A stretch of DNA of 64,000 nucleotides from contig NZ_CANMAA010000002.1 of assembly GCF_947495735.1 (NCBI RefSeq), forward strand, positions 62,001 through 126,000, written 5' to 3'. This stretch comes from an uncultured Pseudokineococcus sp. Its GTDB lineage: Bacteria > Actinomycetota > Actinomycetes > Actinomycetales > Quadrisphaeraceae. The translations under genes and the position numbers were made by a program. The notes beneath the pieces were generated by a model. It was not told where the DNA came from. It worked only from the letters and a program-made list of their open reading frames with translations, and made no database searches. Below, piece after piece: positions 15,781 through 22,872 of this stretch (positions are counted from its first letter, which is position 1; each line of letters starts with the position of its first letter).

Positions 15781-17970
15781 GTGCACGTCCTCGCCACCGC
15801 CGGCCACGTCGACCACGGCAAGTCCGCTCTCGTCCGCGCGCTGACCGGTCGCGAGCCCGACCGCTGGGCGGAGGAGCAGCGCCGCGGCCTCACCCTCGAC
15901 CTCGGCTTCGCGTGGACCGACGTGGCCGACGGCGAGGGGGGCTCCGAGCGCGTCGCCCTCGTCGACGTCCCGGGCCACGAGCGCTTCGTGCCGACCATGC
16001 TGGCCGGCGTGGGCTCGGTGCCCGCCGTCCTGCTGGTGGTGGCCGCGGACGGCGGGTGGATGCCGCAGTCCCAGGAGCACCTGGACGCCCTGGACGCGCT
16101 CGGCGTCCGGGCCGGCCTCGTCGTCGTCACCCGGGCCGACCTCGTCGACGACGCCGCCGCCGCGGCCACCGCGCGGGACGTGGCGGAGCGCCTGCGCGGC
16201 ACCACGCTGGAGGGGTCGCCGTCGGTCGTCGTGAGCGCCCGCACCGGGGCGGGGATGGACGCGCTGCGGGCGGGCGTCGTCCGCCTGGTGCGCGGGCTGC
16301 CGCCGGCCGACCCGCGGGCGCCGGTGCGGCTGTGGCTCGACCGCTCCTTCTCCATCCGCGGCGCGGGCACGGTCGTCACCGGCACGCTCCCCGACGGCGC
16401 GGTGCGCGCCGGGGACGAGCTGGAGGCCTTCACGCCCGACGGCGAGCGCCGGTCGGCGCGCGTGCGCGGGCTGCAGTCGCTCGAGGAGCCGCAGCCGGAG
16501 GTCAGCGGCCCGGCGCGCGTCGCGGTGAACCTGCGCGGCGTCGCCGCCGAGGACGTGCCCCGGGGCAGCGCGCTCGTCGCGCCGGGCACGGCGCGCCTCA
16601 CCGACGAGGTGGACGTCGTCCTCACCGGCGCCGTGCGGGCGCGCGCGCTCGCCGACGACAGCGCCTCTGCGGCAGTCAGGTCCGCCGACCGCAGCGCTCT
16701 GCCCGGCGAGGCGCTGCTGCACGTCGGGGCGGCGCAGGTCAGCGCGCGCCCCCGCGCGCTGGGACGCGCAGGGCGCGAGGACGGCCCCGAGGTGGTCCGC
16801 CTGCGCCTGCGGACGCCGCTCCCCCTGCGCGTCGGCGACCTCGCCCTGCTGCGCGACCCGGGGCGCCGGGCCGTCCTGGCCGGCGTGCGGGTCCTCGACG
16901 TCGACCCGCCGGCGCTCGAGCGGCGCGGCGCCGCCCGCGCCCGGGCGCTCGACCTCGGCACCGCCGCGGACCTCGTGCTCGAGAGCGCTCCCACCGCAGC
17001 GCCTCTCGGTGAGGTCCGGGGACCGGTCGCCGCGGGCGCGGCGGGCGGCGCGAGCGCCGCGCGCCTGCTCGACGACGAGGTGCGCCGTCGCGGCGTGGTG
17101 GCCGCCGCGGCGCTCGTGAGCGCCGGCCATCCCACCGCCCTCGTGCGGGAGCGACTGCGCGGCAGCGGGACCGGCTCCTGGCTGCTCGACGCGACCCGCG
17201 CCCGCGCACTGCGCGAGGAGCTCGTCGCGCTCGTCGCCGAGGACGCCGTCCGGGACCCGCTCGCCGGCGGGACGCCGCTGGAGTCCGCCCGGCACCGGCT
17301 CGCCCTGCCGGACGCCGACGTCGTCCGGCACCTGGCCGCGGGGGTGCTCGCCGAGCGCGACGGGCGCCTGCGCGCCGTCCCGGCTCTTTCGGCGCCCCCG
17401 GCCCCGGCCCCCCCTCCGGCCCGGGTGCCCGGGCGTCCCGGCCCGGCCGCCGCACGCCCCGGCCCCGCCGCCGCACGCCCCGGCCCCGCCGCCGCACGCC
17501 CCGGCCCCGCCGCCGCACGCCCCGGCCCGGCGCCCGCGCGTCCGGGGGCTCCAGAGGCTCCGGCCCCGGCTGCTCGACCCGTCTCGCCCGCCACCGCCGC
17601 GGCACCCGGGCCCGTCGACCAGCTCCCGCCGCCGGTGGCCGCCGCGGTGCGCCAGGTGCTGGCGGACCTGCGGGCCGAGCCGTTCCGCGCGCCGGACGCC
17701 GAGCGCCTGCGCGGTCTCGGGCTCGGCCCGCGCGAGCTGGGCGCAGCGGTCCGCGTCGGCGCGCTGGTCCGCGTCGGCGACGTCGTGCTGGCGCCGGGCG
17801 CCCTGGAGGCCGCGGCTGCAGCCCTGGCACCCCTGCCGTCGCCGTTCACGACCAGCGAGGCGCGCCAGGCGTGGGGCACGAGCCGCCGCGTGGCCCTGCC
17901 CCTGCTCGAGGCGCTGGACGCGAGCGGGCGGACCGCGCGCCAGCCGGACGACCGGCGCCGCCTGCGCTGA
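15781..17970 (+). CDS. selB: Selenocysteine-specific translation elongation factor
   Basis: GTPase that delivers Sec-tRNA(Sec) to the ribosome at UGA codons followed by a SECIS hairpin. G1 is GHVDHGKS (8-15), G2 lies in RRGLTLDLGF, G3 is DVPGHE (62-67), and G4 reads TRAD (117-120) where NKxD is usual, a variant common in SelB. Beta-barrel domains follow, then C-terminal winged-helix domains for SECIS binding. At 729 residues it is over 100 longer than E. coli SelB, largely because of a Pro/Ala/Arg linker (about residues 538-600) containing four near-identical seven-residue units. That linker separates the winged helices from the elongation-factor body or splits the winged-helix region. GTG start. 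Confidence 0.95.
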   Translation: MHVLATAGHVDHGKSALVRALTGREPDRWAEEQRRGLTLDLGFAWTDVADGEGGSERVALVDVPGHERFVPTMLAGVGSVPAVLLVVAADGGWMPQSQEHLDALDALGVRAGLVVVTRADLVDDAAAAATARDVAERLRGTTLEGSPSVVVSARTGAGMDALRAGVVRLVRGLPPADPRAPVRLWLDRSFSIRGAGTVVTGTLPDGAVRAGDELEAFTPDGERRSARVRGLQSLEEPQPEVSGPARVAVNLRGVAAEDVPRGSALVAPGTARLTDEVDVVLTGAVRARALADDSASAAVRSADRSALPGEALLHVGAAQVSARPRALGRAGREDGPEVVRLRLRTPLPLRVGDLALLRDPGRRAVLAGVRVLDVDPPALERRGAARARALDLGTAADLVLESAPTAAPLGEVRGPVAAGAAGGASAARLLDDEVRRRGVVAAAALVSAGHPTALVRERLRGSGTGSWLLDATRARALREELVALVAEDAVRDPLAGGTPLESARHRLALPDADVVRHLAAGVLAERDGRLRAVPALSAPPAPAPPPARVPGRPGPAAARPGPAAARPGPAAARPGPAAARPGPAPARPGAPEAPAPAARPVSPATAAAPGPVDQLPPPVAAAVRQVLADLRAEPFRAPDAERLRGLGLGPRELGAAVRVGALVRVGDVVLAPGALEAAAAALAPLPSPFTTSEARQAWGTSRRVALPLLEALDASGRTARQPDDRRRLR
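17434..17542. repeat. 21-bp tandem repeat inside selB
   Basis: Four to five copies of a 21-base unit containing GCCGCACGCCCCGGCCC encode repeated PGPAAAR heptapeptides in the SelB linker. The middle copies are almost identical at the DNA level, so copy number may vary by slippage. Confidence 0.85.
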
Positions 17971-18004
17971 CGACCGCCGACCCCTCGGGCGCCCGCGGCG
18001 TCAG
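17967..18004. terminator. Imperfect hairpin over both stop codons
   Basis: GCTGACG-A-CCGC and GCGG-CGTCAGC pair with a one-base bulge. The structure spans the selB stop and the stop of the convergent permease gene and could terminate both. Confidence 0.4.
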
Positions 18005-19617
18005 CGCACGACGTCGCGGGCGCGGTCGCTGACGAGGTCGACGGCGAGGGTCAGGAGCACCAGCACCACGAGGGTGGTGGTCACCGCGGGCCAGTCGAAG
18101 ACCTGCAGCGAGGTGGCGAGCAGGGCGCCCAGCCCGCCGGCGCCGAGGAGGCCGACCATGACCGTGTCGCGGATCGCGACCTCCCAGCGGTAGAGGGCGT
18201 AGGCCAGCACCGGGCCCACCGCGCGGGGGGCCACCCCGTACAGCCAGGTGGCCGCCGGTCGGGCGCCGAGCGCCGTGAGCGCCTGCGCGGGACGAGGCTC
18301 CAGCTCCTCGAGGGCCTCGGCGGTCAGCCGGCCGAGCACCCCGAGGGTGTAGACGCCCAGCGCCAGGGCGCCCGGCAGGATCCCGGGCCGCAGGACGAAC
18401 AGGAGCACCAGCGCCCACACGGGCGGGGGCACGGCCCGCAGCAGGAGCAGGCCGAGCCGCACGACGACGCCGGCCGCCCACGGCACCGGCCGGGCACGGC
18501 GCGCCGGGCGGGCGGCCACCGGCGCGAGCAGCACCGCCCCGGCCGTCGCGACGGCGACGGCGATGACCGACATCTGCACGGTGTCGACCGCGGCGGCGCC
18601 CAGCGAGACCAGCAGGGAGCCGGACAGCTCGGGCGGCAGGGCCTCCGCGAGCAGGTAGGACAGCTGCTGCCGGGTGCGCTCGGCCAGCAGCGCGGCGGGG
18701 GTGACCGCCAGGTACCACCACGACCAGACGACGAGGGCGGCGGTCGTCAGCCCCGCTCCCGTGAGGACGAGGTCGCGGCGCGGCCGGTCGCCCGCGGCGG
18801 CGGGCGGGTCGGCGAGGCGGCGGCGCACCGCGCGCCCGGCCACGACCGCGGCCACGCACAGCAGCGTCAGGGCGTAGACGCAGCTCCACACCTGCTCCCA
18901 GCGCAGGGAGGTGAACGACAGCGACAGCTCGTACCCCAGCCCGCCGGCGCCGATGAGCCCCAGGACCACCGCGGAGCGCACGGCGCACTCCAGGCGGTAG
19001 GCGGAGTAGGCGAGCAGCCCCCCGGCGGCCGGCGGCAGCAGCCCGTAGAGGGCCGCGGCGCCCCGGCCGGCGCCCGCGGCCAGCAGCGCGTCGTGGGCGC
19101 CGCGCGGCACCTCGTCGAGCAGGTCGGCGAAGACCTTCGCCGTCACCGCCCCGTAGGGGATGCCGATGGCCAGCACCCCCACCCACGGGTCGAGCCCGAG
19201 GACGTTGAGCAGCAGCAGCCCCCACACCACCTCGTGCAGCCCCCGGGGCACGGCGACCACGCCCCGGGCCACCAGCCAGCCGCCCCGGCGCCGTCCCCAC
19301 GTCGTGCGGGCCAGGGCGACCGCGCCGACCGCGCCCAGGAGCACCGCGAGGGCGGTGCCGAGCGCGGCGTAGGCGACGGTCACCAGCGCGCCCCTCAGGA
19401 GCACCTGCCGGAAGTCGCCGGACAGGTCGGGCGCGAGCGCACCGGCGGCGAACCGGGAGAGCTGCCGGGCGCCGGCGGGGTTGAGCACCTCCCCGGAGAA
19501 GAGGCCGGCGCCGGCCAGGGACCACAGGACGACGACGGAGGCGCCGAGACCCCACGCCCACCGGGCGCGCGAGCGGCGCAGCACCGGCGTCGCGGGCCGG
19601 TCGACGACGGCGCTCAC
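18001..19617 (-). CDS. PhnE-like ABC permease, two permease domains fused (putative selenium oxyanion importer)
   Basis: 538-residue membrane protein made of two PhnE-type halves, where most relatives have one ~270-residue domain per chain. Each half has about six hydrophobic helices and its own cytoplasmic coupling loop: LLDEVPRGAHDALLAAGAG in the first half and ALEELEPRPAQALTALGAR in the second. Each is followed by a matching block, YRLECAVRSAVVLGLIGAGG and YRWEVAIRDTVMVGLLGAGG. It therefore forms the whole pore as one polypeptide. The GTG start overlaps the ATPase stop (GTGA). It is the third gene of a binding-protein, ATPase, permease operon convergent on selAB. The family imports phosphonate, phosphite or similar oxyanions; selenate or selenite is inferred from context. 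Confidence 0.88.
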   Translation of the reverse strand: MSAVVDRPATPVLRRSRARWAWGLGASVVVLWSLAGAGLFSGEVLNPAGARQLSRFAAGALAPDLSGDFRQVLLRGALVTVAYAALGTALAVLLGAVGAVALARTTWGRRRGGWLVARGVVAVPRGLHEVVWGLLLLNVLGLDPWVGVLAIGIPYGAVTAKVFADLLDEVPRGAHDALLAAGAGRGAAALYGLLPPAAGGLLAYSAYRLECAVRSAVVLGLIGAGGLGYELSLSFTSLRWEQVWSCVYALTLLCVAAVVAGRAVRRRLADPPAAAGDRPRRDLVLTGAGLTTAALVVWSWWYLAVTPAALLAERTRQQLSYLLAEALPPELSGSLLVSLGAAAVDTVQMSVIAVAVATAGAVLLAPVAARPARRARPVPWAAGVVVRLGLLLLRAVPPPVWALVLLFVLRPGILPGALALGVYTLGVLGRLTAEALEELEPRPAQALTALGARPAATWLYGVAPRAVGPVLAYALYRWEVAIRDTVMVGLLGAGGLGALLATSLQVFDWPAVTTTLVVLVLLTLAVDLVSDRARDVVR

Positions 19618-20360
19618 GCCTCACCCGCGTAGAAGGCCGTCAGGTCCGCGACGGACAGCGACCCCGCGGGGGCGTCCAGCGCCACCCGCCCGTCGACGAG
19701 GCCGACCACCCGGCTGCAGTGCCGCAGGGCCAGCGCCGGGTCGTGCAGCGAGGCGACCAGCGCCCCGCCCCGCTCGGCGGCGACGCCGGTGAGCAGCGCC
19801 ATCGTGCGGTCGGTCAGCACCGGGTCCAGCGCCGACGCCGGCTCGTCGGCGAGGACGAGCTCGGGGCGCTGCACCAGCACGCGAGCCACCGCGACCCGCT
19901 GCTGCTGGCCGCCGGACAGGCGCTCGGTGCGCTCGTGCAGCCGCGTCTCCAGGCCGACCTCGGCCAGCGCCGCGGCCGCCTCCGGCACCCCCTGCGGCCG
20001 CAGCAGCGACCAGGCCGACCGCCACGCCGGCCACGTCCCGAGCCGGCCGGCGTTGACGTTGTGGACCACGCGCAGGGGCCCGACGAGCTCCAGGTGCTGG
20101 TGGACGGTGCCCACCCGCGCGCGCAGGCGCCGCGCCCGTCCGGGAGGCAGGGCGGCGAGGTCGTGGCCGAGCACCTCGACCGACCCGGCGGTCGGCGCCA
20201 CCGAGCCGTTGGCGAGGCCGAGGAGGGTCGACTTGCCCGCGCCGGAGGGCCCGACCAGCCCGACACGCTCGCCGGCCCCGACCACGAGGTCGAGGCCGGC
20301 GAGCGCCCGGGTGCCGCCGAAGCGGACCTCGACGCCGGACAGCCGCAGGACCGCGGTCAG
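19614..20360 (-). CDS. PhnC-like ABC transporter ATPase (putative selenium oxyanion importer)
   Basis: ATP-binding subunit of the importer. Walker A is GPSGAGKST (near residue 35), the ABC signature is LSGGQQQRVAVAR, Walker B is LVLADEPASALDP, and the H-loop is SLHDPALAL; the layout is that of PhnC. No ATG, GTG or TTG codon precedes the first core strand (LRLSGVEVRFGG) in frame close to the preceding gene. The most sensible start is the CTG at 20358-20360, which overlaps the binding-protein stop as CTGA, mirroring the GTGA overlap at the other end. A GTG 17 codons or so further in would remove the first strand. I therefore place the start at CTG with caution. Confidence 0.87.
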   Translation of the reverse strand: MTAVLRLSGVEVRFGGTRALAGLDLVVGAGERVGLVGPSGAGKSTLLGLANGSVAPTAGSVEVLGHDLAALPPGRARRLRARVGTVHQHLELVGPLRVVHNVNAGRLGTWPAWRSAWSLLRPQGVPEAAAALAEVGLETRLHERTERLSGGQQQRVAVARVLVQRPELVLADEPASALDPVLTDRTMALLTGVAAERGGALVASLHDPALALRHCSRVVGLVDGRVALDAPAGSLSVADLTAFYAGEA

Positions 20361-21349
20361 CTGAGCACGCCCAGCTGCTCGCCGATCTGCTCGATCTGGT
20401 CGTGGTCGCCGGGCTCCGCGGCGACGAAGCTCCCGGCCCCGAAGAGCTCCAGCACCTGCGCGTCGTCGGGGTCGTCGGCCGACAGCCCCAGGAGGTAGTC
20501 CGTCATCCGGTCGGGCAGGTCCTCGCCCAGCCGCTCCACGGCCGCGGGCCCGAGGAGCCAGTGGTAGTCGTGGTAGGCCGGGGTGCGGGAGTGCAGCTGC
20601 ACGGCGGGGTCCACCTCCCCGGCCTCGGTGCGGGCGAGGCACACCTGCTCGTTGAGCACGCCCGCCTCGTAGGTGCCGGAGGCGACCAGCTGCAGGGTGG
20701 CGTCGTGCGAGCCGCTGAAGCCCGGGTCGCCGGGGAACCCGCGCGGGTCCACCCCCTGCTCGGCGAGGAAGTAGGCCGGCATGAGGAAGCCGGACGTGGA
20801 CGTCTGGCTCCCGTAGGTGAACCGCAGCCCGGCGAGCTCCGTGAGGTCCTCGGACGGCGCGAGCCCGGTGGCGGCGTTCACCACGAACACCGAGCGGAAG
20901 TCCTCGTCGATGTCCCGCTGGGCGATGACGCGGGCACCGGGGGTCTGGCGCCGGGCCTGGACGCCGGTGAGCCCGCCGAACCAGACCATGTCCAGGTCCC
21001 CGGTGCGGAAGAGGGAGACGGCGGCGCCGTAGTCGGTGACGGGGCGGTAGGTGACCTCGAGGCCCGTGGCCTCGGCCATCGACCCGGCGAGGACGCCGTA
21101 GAGGCGCTGCAGGACCTCGGGGTCCTGGTCGGGGATGGCGCCGATGGTCAGCGACCCGCCGGCGCCCCCGCCCGCGGACGACGACCCGGAGGGCTCGGCG
21201 GCCGGGGAGACCGGCGAGGGGCGACCGCTGCAGGCGGCGAGCCCGGCGGCCGCGGCGGCGGTGGCGGCCGCGCTCAGGAAGCCGCGCCGGCCGAGGTGGC
21301 GCGTCGGTGCTGCGGAGCCGCCCGACCGGACGGCGGAGGGGCGCCTCAT
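20357..21349 (-). CDS. Putative selenate/phosphonate-type ABC substrate-binding lipoprotein
   Basis: PhnD-family binding protein of 330 residues. A twin-arginine motif (GRRGFLSAAA) and lipobox (GLAACSG) indicate Tat export and lipid anchoring. The mature part opens LTIGAIPDQDPEVLQRLYG, then TYRPVTDYGAAVSLFRTGDLDMVWFGGLTGVQAR. These match, as I recall it, the profile named putative selenate ABC transporter binding protein (TIGR04553), a PhnD subgroup noted for sitting beside selenium genes. Here the neighbours are selA and selB. I chose the ATG at 21347-21349 because it begins the Tat n-region; an ATG 26 codons upstream would add an Arg-rich stretch. Confidence 0.85.
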   Translation of the reverse strand: MRRPSAVRSGGSAAPTRHLGRRGFLSAAATAAAAAGLAACSGRPSPVSPAAEPSGSSSAGGGAGGSLTIGAIPDQDPEVLQRLYGVLAGSMAEATGLEVTYRPVTDYGAAVSLFRTGDLDMVWFGGLTGVQARRQTPGARVIAQRDIDEDFRSVFVVNAATGLAPSEDLTELAGLRFTYGSQTSTSGFLMPAYFLAEQGVDPRGFPGDPGFSGSHDATLQLVASGTYEAGVLNEQVCLARTEAGEVDPAVQLHSRTPAYHDYHWLLGPAAVERLGEDLPDRMTDYLLGLSADDPDDAQVLELFGAGSFVAAEPGDHDQIEQIGEQLGVLS

Positions 21350-21456
21350 GTCGTGGCGCCGGAGTCGAGGACGAGGACGAGGACGGGCACGGTGGCCTCC
21401 TGGGACGGTGGGATCGGACGCCGCCATCGTGTCCTACGGCCCGGCCCCCGCCGCTC

Positions 21457-22443
21457 CTACGCGTCGGTGCGGGCCGCCGCCCGGGCCACCGACTGGCCGA
21501 GCCACCGCGCGCGGCTGCCGGCTGCCCGCCGGGCCAGCGGCCGCAGCACCCTCCCGCGGAGCGTGCGCGAGGACGTGGCCGTGTCCACCCGCAGCCGGCT
21601 GCCCGCGCCGGCCGGGACCACGGCCAGGTGCAGGACGGCGGTGACGTGCTCGTCGTCGTGCCACATCTCGCGCCACAGCACGCTGCGCGGCCCCGTGCGC
21701 TCGGTCAGCACCCGCACCGAGCGAGTCGTGCGGCCGCTGTCGTAGACCAGGCGCAGGACGCCGTCGTCGTCGCTCAGGCCGGTGACGGCGGGGTCCCACT
21801 CCGGTCGGCGCCGCACGTCGCCGACCAGCGCCCACACCGCGTCCGCGGCCACCGGCACCTCGTGCGTCGTCGAGGCCGAGGTCCGCCGGTGCGCCGGTCC
21901 GAGCGCGGCCAGCGCGGCGGTCACCTCGACCGGCAGGTCCGGGTCTCCCGCGGCCGTCGTGGTCGCCAGCGAGGCGCGCAGGTCCTCGACGTCGACGCCG
22001 GCCCCCGCCAGCACCCGCTCGACACGACGCCCCTCGTCGTCCAGCAGCGCCCGCAGCAGGGCGCGGTCGTCCTGGCCGTGGTCGGCCGAGCGCATCACGG
22101 CCAGCGCCCTGCTGCCCCAGGGGACGCCGGCGCTCGTCCGGGCAGTCCGGTCCGGTGACACCGCGGGAGGTGCCGGCGCGTGCACGCCGAGGGCTCGGGC
22201 GTCGGTCTCCTGCAGCCGCTGGACGGCCCCGCGCAGCGACGGCAGGTCCGCGCCCGCCGCCACGAGGCAGGACGCGCTCGGGCCCCCCGTGACCAGCAGA
22301 CCGACGAGCAGGTGGTCGACGTCGAGCTCGGGGTGACCCAGCTCGGCGACCTCCTCCATCGCCGCCGCGCTGATGTACCGCGACTGGCGCAGCAGCGAGC
22401 GCCCTCCACGGCGCCGCGCCCGGCCCTGCCCCTGACTCGTCAT
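21457..22443 (-). CDS. Clp N-terminal-like domain fused to SRPBCC domain
   Basis: 328-residue cytosolic protein. The first half (about residues 20-180) has the double helical repeat of the ClpA/ClpC N-domain, with HPELDVDHLLVGLL and LLRALLDDEGRRVERVL units, the part of Clp chaperones that binds substrates and adaptors. There is no AAA domain. The second half (about 195-315) looks like an SRPBCC/START-type ligand-binding domain: THEVPVAADAVWALVGDVRRRPEWDPAVTGL, later SVLWREMW and TAVLHLAVVPAG. It overlaps the upstream HTH regulator gene by four bases (ATGA). Small HTH genes coupled to Clp_N proteins are recurrent in actinobacteria. The ligand and client are unknown. Confidence 0.78.
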   Translation of the reverse strand: MTSQGQGRARRRGGRSLLRQSRYISAAAMEEVAELGHPELDVDHLLVGLLVTGGPSASCLVAAGADLPSLRGAVQRLQETDARALGVHAPAPPAVSPDRTARTSAGVPWGSRALAVMRSADHGQDDRALLRALLDDEGRRVERVLAGAGVDVEDLRASLATTTAAGDPDLPVEVTAALAALGPAHRRTSASTTHEVPVAADAVWALVGDVRRRPEWDPAVTGLSDDDGVLRLVYDSGRTTRSVRVLTERTGPRSVLWREMWHDDEHVTAVLHLAVVPAGAGSRLRVDTATSSRTLRGRVLRPLARRAAGSRARWLGQSVARAAARTDA

Positions 22444-22685
22444 GACCGCTCCCCCTGGTCCGCACCGACGTCCCGCAACCGCTTGGCGTACTTCTTGTGG
22501 ACGGCCTGACGGGTGACCCCGAGGTCGGCGGCGATCTCCGACCACGACGCCCCCGACCGCAGCGCCGCCTCGACCTGGCGCAGCTCGAGCGTCTCCAGCA
22601 GTCGTCGCAGCGCCGCCACGGCCCGCAGACCGCGGGAGTGGTCAGCGGTGTCGGCGGCTGCGCCGGCGAGCTGGGTCGCGTCCAC
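22440..22685 (-). CDS. Small helix-turn-helix regulator
   Basis: 81-residue DNA-binding protein. The C-terminal half has WSEIAADLGVTRQAVHKKYAKRL, a canonical helix-turn-helix preceded by a helix (LETLELRQVEAALRSG). The GTG at 22683-22685 is preferred over the TTG three codons upstream: that TTG falls inside a good promoter, and GTG lies exactly seven bases after the -10 TACGTT, so the message should be leaderless. It is translationally coupled to the Clp_N-SRPBCC gene. Two similar inverted repeats sit on its promoter, so it probably represses itself; the Clp_N partner may modulate it. I infer this from layout only. Confidence 0.8.
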   Translation of the reverse strand: MDATQLAGAAADTADHSRGLRAVAALRRLLETLELRQVEAALRSGASWSEIAADLGVTRQAVHKKYAKRLRDVGADQGERS

Positions 22686-22691
22686 AGATGT

Positions 22692-22703
22692 CAACGTAGG
22701 TTG
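22692..22703. promoter_or_regulatory. Operator 1 (CAAC-N4-GTTG) over the -10
   Basis: CAACGTAGGTTG is an inverted repeat that includes the minus-strand -10 TACGTT at 22693-22698. Together with operator 2 it forms a direct repeat of the pattern GTCAACNTNNGTTGC with 28-base spacing. Confidence 0.55.
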
Positions 22704-22716
22704 CTAGAGCGAGCGA

Positions 22717-22722
22717 CGTCAA
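22717..22722 (-). promoter_or_regulatory. -35 box of the HTH operon
   Basis: On the minus strand TTGACG, an 18-base spacer, TACGTT (22693-22698), seven bases and then the GTG form a near-consensus housekeeping promoter. Confidence 0.6.
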
Positions 22723-22731
22723 CCTCAGTTG
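22720..22731. promoter_or_regulatory. Operator 2 (CAAC-N4-GTTG) over the -35
   Basis: CAACCTCAGTTG is the second inverted repeat and overlaps the -35 TTGACG. A regulator bound to both would block both promoter elements. Confidence 0.55.
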
Positions 22732-22872
22732 CGCACCTGGGCTCGCCCCACGGGTGACCCGAAGGCCTCCGCCCTCCCGAGACCCGCTGACCGGCGGGCC
22801 GATCCGCGCTCCCCACGTCCACCGACCGGACCCGTGGTCCGCGCTGCGCGCCGCCTCGGCGATGATCGCCGC

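Noticed and set aside
17434-17542. CRISPR-like array
   Set aside because: The repeats are in-frame coding repeats of SelB with no unique spacers.
22686-22694. TTG start for the HTH regulator
   Set aside because: That TTG lies in the promoter/operator DNA; the GTG seven bases after the -10 fits a leaderless message better.
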